Shown here piece after piece: positions 36,451 to 47,607 of a stretch of DNA of 64,000 nt. The notes beneath the pieces are model-generated. The model searched no databases, was not told the DNA's origin, and saw nothing but the letters and a program-made list of their open reading frames with translations. The translations under genes and the position numbers were made by a program. The stretch comes from Setophaga petechia. Its lineage: Eukaryota > Chordata > Aves > Passeriformes > Parulidae. Numbering within the stretch: position 1 is the stretch's first letter; each line of letters starts with the position of its first letter. The stretch spans positions 5,456,001 through 5,520,000 of the forward strand of contig JANCRA010000012.1 in assembly GCA_024362935.1 (NCBI GenBank). The letters run 5' to 3'.

Positions 36451-37045
36451 TGTGTCTGGGAGGGACAACCTGGGCCTGGCCTGTGATCTCAGAAGCTTCT
36501 GATAAACCTTGACCAAGTTGACTGAACAGTGAAGCATCCCTTGGTTGGATCAGCTGGGCCATGAGTCACTCCTGATTGACCAGAAGCTCTTACATGCTAA
36601 GGGTGGAAACAGCCAGAAACATCAGCTGCCCAATCACGGTGGAAAAAATGGTGGTAAACCATTTATCTGAATTGTAGCCTGAGTGGTATGGTACCCTTGT
36701 GAATTGTAGCCCCAGAGGAACAGCATCATTGTTACTGCACTTCGGAGGAAAAAAAGCCCAGGAGCAGCCAATCTGCATTATAGCCAGGATAGAAACTTAC
36801 TGCTGACAGAAGTTGTTAGTCACCTTGGGACCACAGGAGGCTGTGCCACCGCCTCCCTCCGAGTGTGACACCTCTCAGAGCTCTCAAAGTCAGTTTTACT
36901 TGGAGGCCGGGGCTGATAGTCCCTGCCCTCATCTCCACACTCCTTGATGCCTCCTTCTTGTCTGTGAGGAAACACAAACAGATTTGAGTGAGGTGAGTGT
37001 TTCTCTAAACCTGAGAAGAATTTTTGGTAGGTACCTTTCCACACA
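36451..37045 (+). mobile_element. Candidate solo LTR with TGTGT...ACACA ends
   Basis: A 595-base GC-richer block begins 'tgtgtctgggagggac' and ends 'gtacctttccacaca', so its ends form the short inverted repeat TGTGT/ACACA expected of an LTR. Inside, 'gattgaccagaagctc', 'gcagccaatctgc' and 'gaggccggggctgatag' look like U3 and R-U5 material of an avian retroviral LTR. The plus orientation is inferred from this order. No convincing TATA box or AATAAA remains. Flanking bases (AATAA before, TAGAA after) agree at only three of five positions. It ends 55 bases before the next LTR's target duplication. The family is unknown to me. Confidence 0.5.
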
Positions 37046-37100
37046 TAGAAATAACTGTATGGATCATTTTACCTCTATGTGTATGAATTGATTATTGTAT

Positions 37101-37690
37101 GAACGTGTGCTGGTTTTGTCTGGGCTAGAGTTAACATTCTTCCCATTGTCTGGTATGGGTCTGTGCTTTGGATTTGTGCTGAAGACAGTGTTGATAGTAC
37201 AGAGATATTTTTGTAATTGCTAAGCAGGGCTTACACAGAGCCAAGGCCTTTTCTGCCTCTCATACGGCCACACTGGTGAGGAAGTTGGGGCTGCATGAGA
37301 GACTGGGAGGAGACACAGGCAGGATAGGGAACTCAAACTGATCAAAGGAGTGTTCCAGATCCTATGACATCATGCCCAATATATAAAGGAGGAGGAAAAA
37401 GGAGGAAAAGAGGGAATGTTTTGAGTGATGACATGTTTCCCTAAGTCACCATTATGTGTGATGGCACCCTGGTGTCCTGGGGATGGCCTGCCCATTGGAA
37501 ACAGTGAATTAAGTCCTTGTTTTGCCTTGCTTGTATGCATGGCTTTTGATTTCAATACTGAACTGTCTTTATCTCAGTCTAGGAGTTTTCTTTTACCCTT
37601 TTGATTCTCTCCCGAATTTCACTAGTAGGGGAGTGAGCAAACAGCCACCTGGGGCTGGGTTGACAGCAGAGGTTAAAACAAGACAGAATG
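37101..37690 (+). mobile_element. Solo LTR, avian ERVL type, nearly perfect 5-bp target duplication
   Basis: The LTR is 37106-37685 (580 bp), from 'tgtgctggttttgtctggg' to 'ggttaaaacaagaca', TG...CA. It is flanked by GAACG (37101-37105) and GAATG (37686-37690); the single difference is C to T at a CpG, as expected from methyl-cytosine decay. In order it holds U3 blocks 'agtgttgatagtacagag' and 'cagggcttacacagagcc', a TATA box at 37380-37387, 'gtgtgatggcaccctgg', 'ccttgttttgccttgc', a decayed polyadenylation hexamer (AATACT at 37554) and the U5 'ctgtctttatctcag'. No internal retroviral sequence is left. This is a widespread avian ERVL LTR pattern. The frame at 37370-37555 (minus) is incidental. 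Confidence 0.92.
37380..37387 (+). promoter_or_regulatory. LTR TATA box (ERVL-type)
   Basis: 'tatataaa' inside 'caatatataaaggagg', at the usual place about 275 bases into the LTR. The matching downstream polyadenylation signal is degraded. Confidence 0.7.
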
Positions 37691-38584
37691 TTATTCTTTC
37701 AAACCCATAGTTAAGTCATTGTTGTAACTGTAATGAAATCTACCAAATCACTTCGTAAATGTTAAAGTACACAATGGTTAAGAGCTACTACACACTTTTG
37801 TACCCTTATCTTTCCATCCAAATCCTTTTTGCTCTTACCTACTTTTGCATTCCTGGCTTCCATGTAAATACTTCAAAATTACTTTTAATTTGATCTTCCC
37901 TTGTATTAGTCTTTGTAGTAAGCAATAGAGTGAACCTTGCCTTTAACTGTGTAAAACTGTATTTTCGCAAATTCATGGTAAACCCTGCTTTTGACAGTAC
38001 CATTGACAATGTTTCTTAAAGTGGCCAAGAAACTCATCCACAATGTTTCAAAACAAGGGTTTTTTTGTTGTTTTTGTTGTTTGTTTTTTTTTCTTTTATA
38101 TTTAACTTTGTTAATAAATATATCAGATTAGACCTTTCAGAAAGCACAATCTGATCAATTTTACTTACCAGCTTTGAGGTAATAAACACAACTAAATTTC
38201 AGGAATTCTGTGTATTCCTTGCACAGAGTTAATCTGCCTTTTCAAAGGCACAGCAAATTAGGCACATAATCACAATTTACCTAACAGAGTCACAGAATTA
38301 TTTTCATAACTTTAGATAAATTTCCAAAAGCTTAGAAGACTATATCCAATATATATATGTTGAGGAAGGAAAAAAAAAAAGATGAATAGAAGAAAAATGA
38401 TAGAGGGGAAAACCCTAAAAACCAGAGAAGTAATTTGAATTACAGCATTAGGAATGAGGGAATAACTTTATGGTTTTGTGAAAAAGTTCAACATTGTGGT
38501 TGGATGAGATTTAAATTGTAAAAGGCTTTCCATTTTAATGGGAAATAACAAAGTTGCTAAATAACAGTATGATAGATGTTTAAT
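37691..38584. other. Unique AT-rich non-coding stretch
   Basis: Nothing recognised except a T-rich, GTTT-containing tract at about 38057-38100. Confidence 0.5.
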
Positions 38585-38935
38585 CAGCAGGTCCAGATAA
38601 TTTTGCCTGCAAGTGCTGTAAAGAGTCAGCTGAGCAGATCTCTTGATCATCAGTGGTGATTTTCAATAAGTCTTGGAGCACTGGAGCATTTCCAAAGGGT
38701 TGGAATGAAGCTAATGTTATGCCAATATTTTAAAAGTATAAATGGGATATCTAATTATAGGCCTGTCATCCTGACATTGATCCCAGACAAATTATGGAAC
38801 AAGGGATATGGGATTTGATGAATAACCTATTAAAAGAGGATAATATAATTAATGGCAATCAGCATGGGCTTATAGGAAAGACATTCTTTTGAACTTGCTT
38901 GTATGCCAATCAGGAAAAGCTATCAATGAACTTGT
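38585..38935 (+). mobile_element. Decayed CR1/L3-like LINE fragment from the reverse-transcriptase region
   Basis: The nucleotide order follows the CR1-clade reverse-transcriptase coding region: 'cttggagcactggagc', 'gctaatgttatgccaat', 'taattataggcctgtcatcc', 'attatggaacaaggg', 'ggcaatcagcatgggctta'. In intact elements this encodes the stretch from the 'NYRP(V/I)SLT' block to the 'QHGF' block. All frames are broken by stops and indels, so no protein can be made. It is more diverged than the other CR1 copies here and comes from a different, more 5' part of the element. Confidence 0.72.
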
Positions 38936-41663
38936 ATAAGGATGATGCTGATGATCTTGTTTTACTTCTATAGGTCATTTAATTTCATACTGAACATGCT
39001 GGTTAACAAAGAAAAAATTGCAAACATCAACATTTTACATACTAAAATGAATAAAATGTTCTAGCATGTAGGTTTTAATATACTCTATTTAAAGAATTAT
39101 CAATGAGTATGTGTTTTTAAAAAAATGCCAGAGAGCTTATTTTTTGCCTTATTTGCAGCCTCAGTTCAACAACATTATTGCTGGGGAAAAAAAAATGCAT
39201 AACACTGCAACTAGAGAAGGGATAAATGAGGAAAAGGAAAGATTGCTGACAAGCAGATGGAATCCACCAATATCAGGTATAAACAATTATTTATCATAGA
39301 CAATGAAAATTATGTATCTTGGGACAACAGTGTAAAGAACACTTGTAGAATGGGACCTGTATCCTAAGAATTAAAACTCTAAAACCTTGGGGATGACAAA
39401 CAGCAACCTGCTATGCCTGGAAGAGCCTAATACAGTCCTGACCTGTGCAGGATTCAGTCTCTCTTGGAATATAAAGGCTACTTCTGTACTCCTCAATTGA
39501 AAAAGGGCATTCATATATTGAAAAACAATTACCGAGAAACATTGCAAATGTATGTAAGAATCAGGAAATAAATGTTACACCTAACCTTAAGGAACTGTTT
39601 TAAAAATTTTCTGGTACAGCAGTTCCTTTGCTTCTTTTAGCACAGAGAGCATAGCAACAATTCTAGTAAATCAGCTTTCATGACTATTCCCAAGAAGGTC
39701 AATCTGCTTAAGAATTACAAAAGAAGGTAAAGGATTCATTTGACCATAAGCTGTCTGTACTTACATTCAGAACAGAAATATGAATCTGGAAAATGTGATA
39801 ACCAGAATCCATTTACTAGACAGTAAAGCTTCTCTTTTTTTTCCTCTAAAATCATACACTAATTCTAACAAAGTGTTGTTATGTCATTAATTTTGGGCTT
39901 GTTTGACTGCAATAATTTGATTTCCAGAAGTCAGGACTGAATCATTCCCACAGATTTTGCTTTTGCTAGGTGCTGTCTTGACTCATATTTAATTCAATAA
40001 CATTTATGAGATTTATGGTTGATGACAATCCACTGTATAAACCCAACTTTAAATACCCAAATTTGAATGAATTATTTCCTTGCCCTTTATATCTCCTTAC
40101 TCATCGAAAATAGAAAAGAGAAAAAGAAGGAAAAAAAAATTAAAACAAAAAACAAACAAACAAACAAACAAACAAAAAAGCCAAAAAAACAAAAATGAAA
40201 ACCACAACTACACAAAATCCCACAAAAAATCTACAGAATAATTCTGGCCAGTAGTAAAAGTAACATAGATTACTTCTTGAGCAAAAGATATTAAGAGCGT
40301 AACATGTAAAATCAGAACTTGCTACTCAGTTCAGCTTGTAACAAATTTCCCTTCCTTTGGAATGAATCACATGAAATATTATATTCTAAATGCTTGTTTT
40401 GAATTCTAGAGAACATTATGTTTTTCTGTATTTTAGGAAACAAATAATAGGAGTTCCTCTTTATTATGACTAAAAAATAATGTTATGAAATTATTCAGTT
40501 TCACCTGGCTGCCTATGCAATAACCTATTTTGAATTTATTCTCTATAACTTCAGATCTTCTAGCCTACAGTAAAATGCAGCAGTTGTTTGAGAGCATTCC
40601 CAGCCCTTTCTGAGAATTCCGGTAAATAAAAATTAACATACTATAACAATGAGATTTTACTTTATTGGGTGCTGATCATATCAGTTTCCATTGAATTCAA
40701 CATGATATTAGCTAAAGCTCTCAGTCAGGAACATCAAGGAGAAACATGATTCCATAATGCTGACAAATTCAGGACTCTTCTGCATAGAAAACAAAAAAAT
40801 ACTTGAAGTAATAGCTGCTTCTTTCAGTGTTAATTGTTCCACTGCTGACCTTTCATTTTGAAAACAATAGTAATCTAAAATCCAAACTAAAGAAATCTTG
40901 AAAAATAAGAATATTTTGAAAATCAAGCTTAGCATAAAACTGAGCTTGCTTTGCAGCTCCAATGCTACCACGTTGCACCAGTACCTGTATGACAAGTGAA
41001 GTTCATGAAAAAATGTAGAGATTTTCCATGTAAGGAAAGTTATTCTTAAAAAGAGTAATTAATAAAACTCTTATTTAAAGAAATACTGTATAAAACTCTC
41101 TAGATACTATCAAAATGTGATAGAGCAGTTTAGGAGCAGAAACACACATAAGAATACAATTTTACAAAGATGCAATGGCAGAGTTAAATTTTCACTGGAG
41201 AATGATTTTATAACAAGCAAAAAATACTTTATCCTGCTATTAATTCATTGGCAAAAACCAGCATAATGACTATGAAAATAACAAATTACATGGTTCCTAA
41301 GTGTTTCACAGATGCACACTGCCAAGGTACTGGAGTATGAAATTAGTGAAGTACTTATGTAATATACAGGCATTGTGAATATGATTATATCTAAGAGATG
41401 ATTCTAGTAATGATGACTTGAAGTTCACACTAGAACAATTACTCATTTTCATCAGGTGATAAGGGTGACAGTTTTAATGTTCAAGGTCTCTCCCTTGATC
41501 CCCCAGCATCTGTATGGATGTAGCCAATGCAGCCATGCAGTAGTGTGGAAACAGCTTATTTTCTGGTGAGAGGGATAACCTTATCTCAGTTCTGTGTGGT
41601 GTTCCTATGGCTAAAGAAATTTCAGTGTGGCACACAGAACACTAAGCCATGAAATATATTTAA
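38936..41663. other. Unique AT-rich non-coding stretch
   Basis: No gene recognised. An A-rich tract with (CAAA)6 at 40153-40176 lies in 40126-40225. The minus frame at 40708-40995 (95 codons) has no recognisable domain. Confidence 0.5.
40126..40225. repeat. A-rich low-complexity tract with (CAAA)n
   Basis: Six perfect CAAA units at 40153-40176 within about 100 bases of A-rich sequence. Confidence 0.85.
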
Positions 41664-41800
41664 AGAATAGGATAGAATAAAATAGTTCAGTTTGAGGGGA
41701 CCTACAAAAGTAATTTAATCCACCTGCAATATTTTACTCATTTATATGACAGGCCAAAAGCTACTATTATGTGGTACTGTGACTGCAAAATTATAAGGTG
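41664..41800 (-). mobile_element. CR1 LINE 3' terminal fragment
   Basis: 'gaataggatagaataaaat' followed by 'agttcagtttgaggggacc' is the reverse of a CR1 3' end, terminal AT-rich repeat units included. Homology then weakens through 'aatccacctgcaatat' and 'gacaggccaaaagctac'. The 3' terminus of the element is at the low-coordinate end; the limit near 41800 is approximate. Confidence 0.65.
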
Positions 41801-42102
41801 GGTCAAAATGATGCATGGTCTAAAATAACACAGTAAAGAGTATGAAATGAGAAAAAACATCTGGCAAAGGCTAGATACTGATCACAAAGTGTCTATTTGG
41901 ATACTTAGGGTGTGCTACTCATGAATGAAGACAGATTGTGCACATACTTCAATACATGGAAATGTCACTGTTGATCAGCAATAAACCAAAACCAGTTGTA
42001 TTCAGGAAGGAGTTAAGTTTCTTTCTCTTTTTCAAGGGGATCATTCTGGAAGATACAGGCCCTCCACCCTATCAGTAAAAGCACAGTAAGAAAACCTATG
42101 CC

Positions 42103-42216
42103 AACAATGCTCTCAGGTACATGGTGTGACTCTTGGAGGGTTCTGCAGTGGGGCAGATGTTGGAGTCAATGATCCTGATGGATCCATTCCAACTCAGCAT
42201 ATCCTATGGTTCTATA
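42103..42216 (+). mobile_element. CR1 LINE 3' terminal fragment
   Basis: 'gctctcaggtacatggtg', 'tgatcctgatggatcc', 'attccaactcagcatatcc' and the final 'tatggttctata' match the last ~110 bases of a CR1 3' end. The part 'ctctcaggtacatgg' parallels 'ctctcaggcacaggg' in the CR1 ending at 45215, so the two copies belong to related subfamilies. Confidence 0.82.
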
Positions 42217-44577
42217 AATTGAGACCTAGATTACAAAGAAACAGCATATGTATGAAGATTTATCTTGAATTGTACAGAGGAGTTTTGACCTTTGTTACAA
42301 TCTCCAGTATAGCTCAAGTACGTATTCAGTGTGAACTGACAGTTCCCTGAGCAATTGAATATACCATCAAGCATTCCTAGAGCTCCAGTAGACAAAAGTC
42401 TGAGCTTTAAAAGAATCCCATTCTCTTGAAATCTATAAATCATGAAAATGCACAATCACAGTATTTAAAGTTTTTATACAGTGACTGAATTGACATAGCC
42501 TCTTATTCTGTCACTAAAGCCAACTTGCATAGAGTTTCTCAAGCATTAATGTTTGAAAGGAAGAAAACCTCCAACATTTATTTGAATATGGGCCAGAAAA
42601 TATCTTGTTTTTCAGGCAAACACAATCACAAATACATAGAGGTGGTTGTCCTAGGCATCTTTAAATTTCTACTCCTTTGTATTGATGTCCTCGAGCAATA
42701 ATTCTTAATTTCATTTTTGAACATATTACCTATTGAATAATGAATCTAGAAACACTGACAACTAGCCTGAAGTAAATTTATTTTAATATAATCTGAAACT
42801 TTTATTTGGAACCTATCTTCCTCCAATGGCAATATAATCACCAAGACAATTTGCATGATTAGCTGGAAAACTTTTTCAACACTAAACATAAATACATGAA
42901 AACCCATGCTGGTTTATTTCCTTCTGTATTTGAAAATGGAACTGAACATGATCCTTTCTTATTGAATATTGGAATCATGACTTTACAAAGTAAGACAATC
43001 TTTTAAAAAAATTTGAGGGAGCAGATGGCTCAGGTATTCCTGTAGCTTTCATCTTTCCTCAAAATTTTAATAATAAAAGTGGGTTGGATCAGTAAATGTC
43101 TCATGCCAACAACTGTCCAACAACTTGGCTTTGATATGAGCCACAGAATTAACATCTGAGAGGGTAATATATTGTTTCATTCTAAGCTGACCATGAGCTC
43201 CAACAACTCCAAGAGTACCAGCTGATGGAATTGAAGTTCCTTGTCATCCAGTTAAAAATTCAGGCTTTAAAGTAAATTGTATCATATTTTGGAAATTCTT
43301 AGTTTCTTACAGTTGCTTTTACAAGAATATGTGTGCAAAACTCCACAAGAACACATGCAAAAATCCAGAATGCATCTGCAAATATGACATTCAGATACCC
43401 AGATTTCCTTGTTGACCTGACACAGAAGAAGTAATAATTGGTAACAAGGCTTTAAACAATGCAGAAGAAGAAAATAAAATATTTACTGAAAAAAAAAGAT
43501 TTGTAGGTCAGATACTGGTCTTGCCCTCAGGAGACCAGTATTCATTTCCTGATTCAGGAAGAGATTCATTTTACAATACTTAGCAGATCTGTGTCTCCAT
43601 TTCCCACTTTCAGAGCAAAGATAATGCTGTTTAACACTCTCTAACCACAACATCCTAAAACCTGCTTTGAGTTGATGAAGCTTTCTAATGGTTTAATATT
43701 CACAGCTTTGTCTGTACAGTCTCTCTTAGGAAGATGTTGAAGGGAAGGAATAAATCAGCATTTCCTTTCACACCAAAAATTTCCTTCTCCTATGATCATT
43801 TAACCTGATTGGTTTTCTTACCATCAGATGATCTCAGTCTTGGCCTTGTAATTTCCTGGTAGCCCATAGTCAAACTCCAAGGACGTTAGCACTTTGGGAA
43901 GTCCTTCAGCTTACAAATTGTTTTGTTTATTCTTGCTACTACCAAGAATATCACATTCTCTGTGGCTGTAAATTCTAGCTTAAAGGAAAGCCAGGGATGT
44001 AGGCAAATGTGTGTAGCTACATCTTTAGAAACAGTTTGGAGCTGATCAAAAACCCACCAGAAAGCAACAGAATAGGTTTGATAAGAAGATGTGAACAAAA
44101 CACTATTTGGTGCTCAGCAGACAGTCCATCTCTGCCCAACACTCTCCCATGATTCATAACAGCTCTCGTTAATTACTTATTGCAGTTTGCACCAGAATAA
44201 CATTCCATCTGAGGCTATGACCAGGAAAAAGCCTAAAATATCTGTAAGTGACATTTTAAGTACAGAAATAATGTTTAAAAAATATTGCTTCTAAAAAAAT
44301 ATGTTTTTATCTTATTTAAGCAACACTGCGAAAAGACCATTTCTACACTAAATTATCCCAGCTGGATGTCTAATGTGTTCTAGTTTTGAAAAAGTGATGC
44401 TCAACTGATACTATAAATTTCACACACATGTTCCAGTTATTTAACAAATGATTAAAATCAAATATATTATTGTCATATTACAGATAATTTTTTTCTGGAA
44501 TCTTAAAAATGCTGCTTCAGACATGCCCTTTACTGCTATTCATCAATCCAGAAAATGTTTTATTCCCATATGGCAAT
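42217..44577. other. Unique AT-rich non-coding stretch
   Basis: No gene or named repeat. The minus frame at 43886-44098 has no stop for 70 codons but no domain I know. Confidence 0.5.
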
Positions 44578-45215
44578 GGTGGAAAGTTTTGAGTCAGCAG
44601 TGCCCTGGCAGCGAGGAGGGCCAAGCGTGACCTGGGTTGCATCATGCAAAGCATCACCAGCTGGGCCAGGGAGGGGATTGTCCTGCTCTGCTCTGCAGTG
44701 GGGCAGCCTCACCTCGAGTCATCAGGGCAGTTTGGGGGGACACAGTGCAAGAAAGACGTTAAACTATTAGAGATTGTCCAAAGAAGTGTGAGAAAGAAGG
44801 TGAATGGCTTCGAGGAGAAGTCGTGTGAGGAATGGCTGAGGTCACTTGGTCTGTGCAGCCTGGAGGAGACTGAGGGGAGACCTCACTGCAGTTACACCTT
44901 CCTCATGAGGGGAAGAGGAGGGACAGACCCTGATCTCTTCTCTGTGGTGACCAGTGACAGGACCCGAGGCAGTGGCCTGAAGGTGTGTCAGGGGAGGATT
45001 AGGTTGGATACTGAAAAACAGTGGATGGTTGGGCCCTGGAACAGCTTCCCCAGGGAAGGAGTCACAGCGCCAGCCTGGCAGAGGTCAAGAAGCATTTGGA
45101 CAATACTCTCAGGCACAGGGTGAGATTTTTGGGAATGGTGCTGGACAGTACAGGGAGTTGGACCCAATGGTCCTTTTGGGTCCTTTCCCATTCAGCTTAC
45201 TCTGTGCTTCTATGA
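44578..45215 (+). mobile_element. CR1 LINE 3' region, relatively well preserved
   Basis: Plus-strand CR1. In order it shows 'gagtcagcagtgccctgg', 'agattgtccaaagaagtg', 'tgcagcctggaggagac', 'tgaggggagacctcactg', 'ccagtgacaggacccgagg', 'gggccctggaacagcttccc', the terminal 'gttggacccaatggtcc' and the 3' end 'gtgcttctatgataa'. It is 5' truncated near 44578. A 159-codon frame at 44644-45123 runs through it but is not in a recognisable CR1 coding frame, so I do not call it a gene. Further short frames on both strands over 44988-45241 are likewise incidental. Confidence 0.9.
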
Positions 45216-47510
45216 TAATTTTTCTCATAAAAATGCTCTGAAATGTATTCACTTTAATAATTTAGCAATAGTACTGATAATGTAATGTTTTAAGTGCCTA
45301 TTTCAAAAGCATTTTAGGTTTTTTTATATTGCAGATTTTTATTATGAAATTTTCTGAGGTGGGAGATTAATTTTTTCCACTCAAGCTTTTTTAAATTCAT
45401 AAATGAATTTATATTGATAGAAAAAATTTCATTGCAGCCAAACTCACAAAGTCACATAATTAGTGTTGAATTGTTTTCTTTCTTCAGTTGGATAAGATCT
45501 GCAAAACTAACAAAGCAAGTTTGAATGTTCTTTTCTTCTGTCTTAGATATCTGGTTTGGGTGAGAAGACTTTTCTTTGGGAAGTACCTGTCTTTTTCATT
45601 TCAGTTTAGAGTTTGTGTAAGGGGACAAGGACTCCTTTGTCAATGTTTTAAGTCAGAAATGAGAGCCAGAAATTGCAAGTCCATCGAGGCGAGTGCCTTT
45701 TTAAGTACTCTGTCCTGAGATACTCCTTCCTCTAATTTAGGACACATGGGGCAATCTATCACCTAAATATCAATAATCTAAACAAATCAATTATCTAAAT
45801 AAATAAAAAATTTATATAATGGGACTTTTTAATATTTTTGTATTTCAAATGTCTTGAGGAATCAACCTTCTGTTGCTTAATCCAAATCAAATCCAGGGAA
45901 ATGTGAGTTCTTCCAATAAATTCCAAAGCATAACCATCAAGCTACTGTTTTCAGGTGGCACACAACCTCTCTTTCATGAACTGACTATTAGCCTTAATAC
46001 ACCATTGATGTATTTTATTCAGAAACATAGTAGACATGATTTTCTCTTCCCAGAATGCTAGTAAGTACTAAGTACTTAGCACTTCCCAGTACTAAGAAAA
46101 GCCATCAAGTTCTTCTCAGCAATTTCCTTCTTTATTCACTCTTTTGAAATGTCAATGTGGAAAGAAAGTTAAATTCAGAGGATGTATCATTATATGCATT
46201 TTAAGAAAAAACACAAGTACCAAACTGGTAAGAAGTGCATTATTTGTAGGAGAGACTTTTCTTGTCATGCTTTTCTCATTTGTTAATGTCTGAATTGAAG
46301 TAATTCTTAAATCCTAATATTAATTCAGGCCAATACTGTACTGACAGATACTGCATTCTCTAAATGTGTGCACCTGATTCAAATAGACATCCCATTGACT
46401 GGACATGCAGAATCAACTCTTCCTGTAGGTTTAAGTGACAAGCAATAGAGGTAAGTATAAAAGCACCTGAGTTTTACAGTAGCTGTAAAGGATGGGTAGG
46501 GTAGCACTTTTATACCTCCAACAAATTGTACTGAAAATCTGTAAAGCTGATCAGAGAATTACATCTCAAATAATCTCAGTGGCAAGAACTGATTCTATTG
46601 AGAATTCCAGTTTGAATATTTTTCTAAATAACTCTGTTTGCTACACATCTGTGTGGATGGGGGTGTGGGGAGGTGGGTGGTCATTTTTCTGCTAAAGGCA
46701 CCCTGAACTTTTCTTCCTGGATCTTTTTATCTAATTTATTTAGTTTTCATAAAACTGCACATTTCATTGCAGTATTGGTCTCTGCAGCATTAGAAAGTCT
46801 AAACTTCAAATAGAATATTTAAAAAAAATAGTCTAGAACCAACCAAGTTACTTAAAGTCTCAAATACTCTCTCTTTAGGTAGCAAAACAAAACAAAACAA
46901 ATAAATAGTGTTAAAAATCAGGCTGCCCTGCCCTAAGTAAGGAATAAATATTTTTTTTCTTGTGGAAGTGCTGACACACTGCATTATTTGTTAACCTGAT
47001 CCTTCCTAACTCAGTGGGTTACAAAAGTGTAATCAGTGAGGCACAGATGTATAATCAGAAGATGAAACGTGGGGCAGAGATATCTACTATAACATGCTGG
47101 AGGCTGCTGAGAAGCCATCACAACTGCTCACTATGTCAGCAAAAGTGTGTGTTGAGGTGCCTGATCAGCAAGGTGAAGGGAGAATTTTATTTTCCCATTC
47201 CCCCAGCATCAGGGTGGGCTTGTATTGTCAGAATAACTGAATAAAGGTAGTTTCCAGAAGAAAGCAACCTCAGAATTCTTCATACAGATCTCAAAGGATA
47301 AAGGTGCTTTACTCTGAACTCAGGCATATCTTCCACTCACGCTTGGGGTAGAGTGCAAGCCCTGTGCATTGCACAAAGGCTTCCAGTGTCAGGACTTTTC
47401 CATAAAAACTGGAAATTAATTTGAAGGATCCACATGTTTTAGCTGAAAATTCTACTGCATGATAATCTGCTACTTCTGTTCCTTTCAGAAAAGCGAAAAT
47501 ATGTAATGGC

Positions 47511-47607
47511 ATATCTGTAGATATCTATATCTATCTATATCTATATATATCTATCTATATCTTTAATCTATATCTATTTATGTAATCTATATCTATATAT
47601 CTATAGG
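47511..47607. repeat. (CTATAT/ATCT)n microsatellite
   Basis: Interleaved 'ctatat' and 'atct' units over about 95 bases, interrupted by 'ctttaat' and 'tttatgtaat'. Confidence 0.92.

Noticed and set aside
36445..37054. AAATAA as a 6-bp target duplication of the candidate LTR
   Set aside because: It would require the LTR to end in ...CATAG, losing the TGTGT/ACACA symmetry, and AT-rich hexamers recur often here by chance.
44644..45123. 159-codon open frame, the longest in the window
   Set aside because: It lies entirely inside a CR1 3' end and its residues do not resemble a CR1 protein. The openness is incidental to the repeat.
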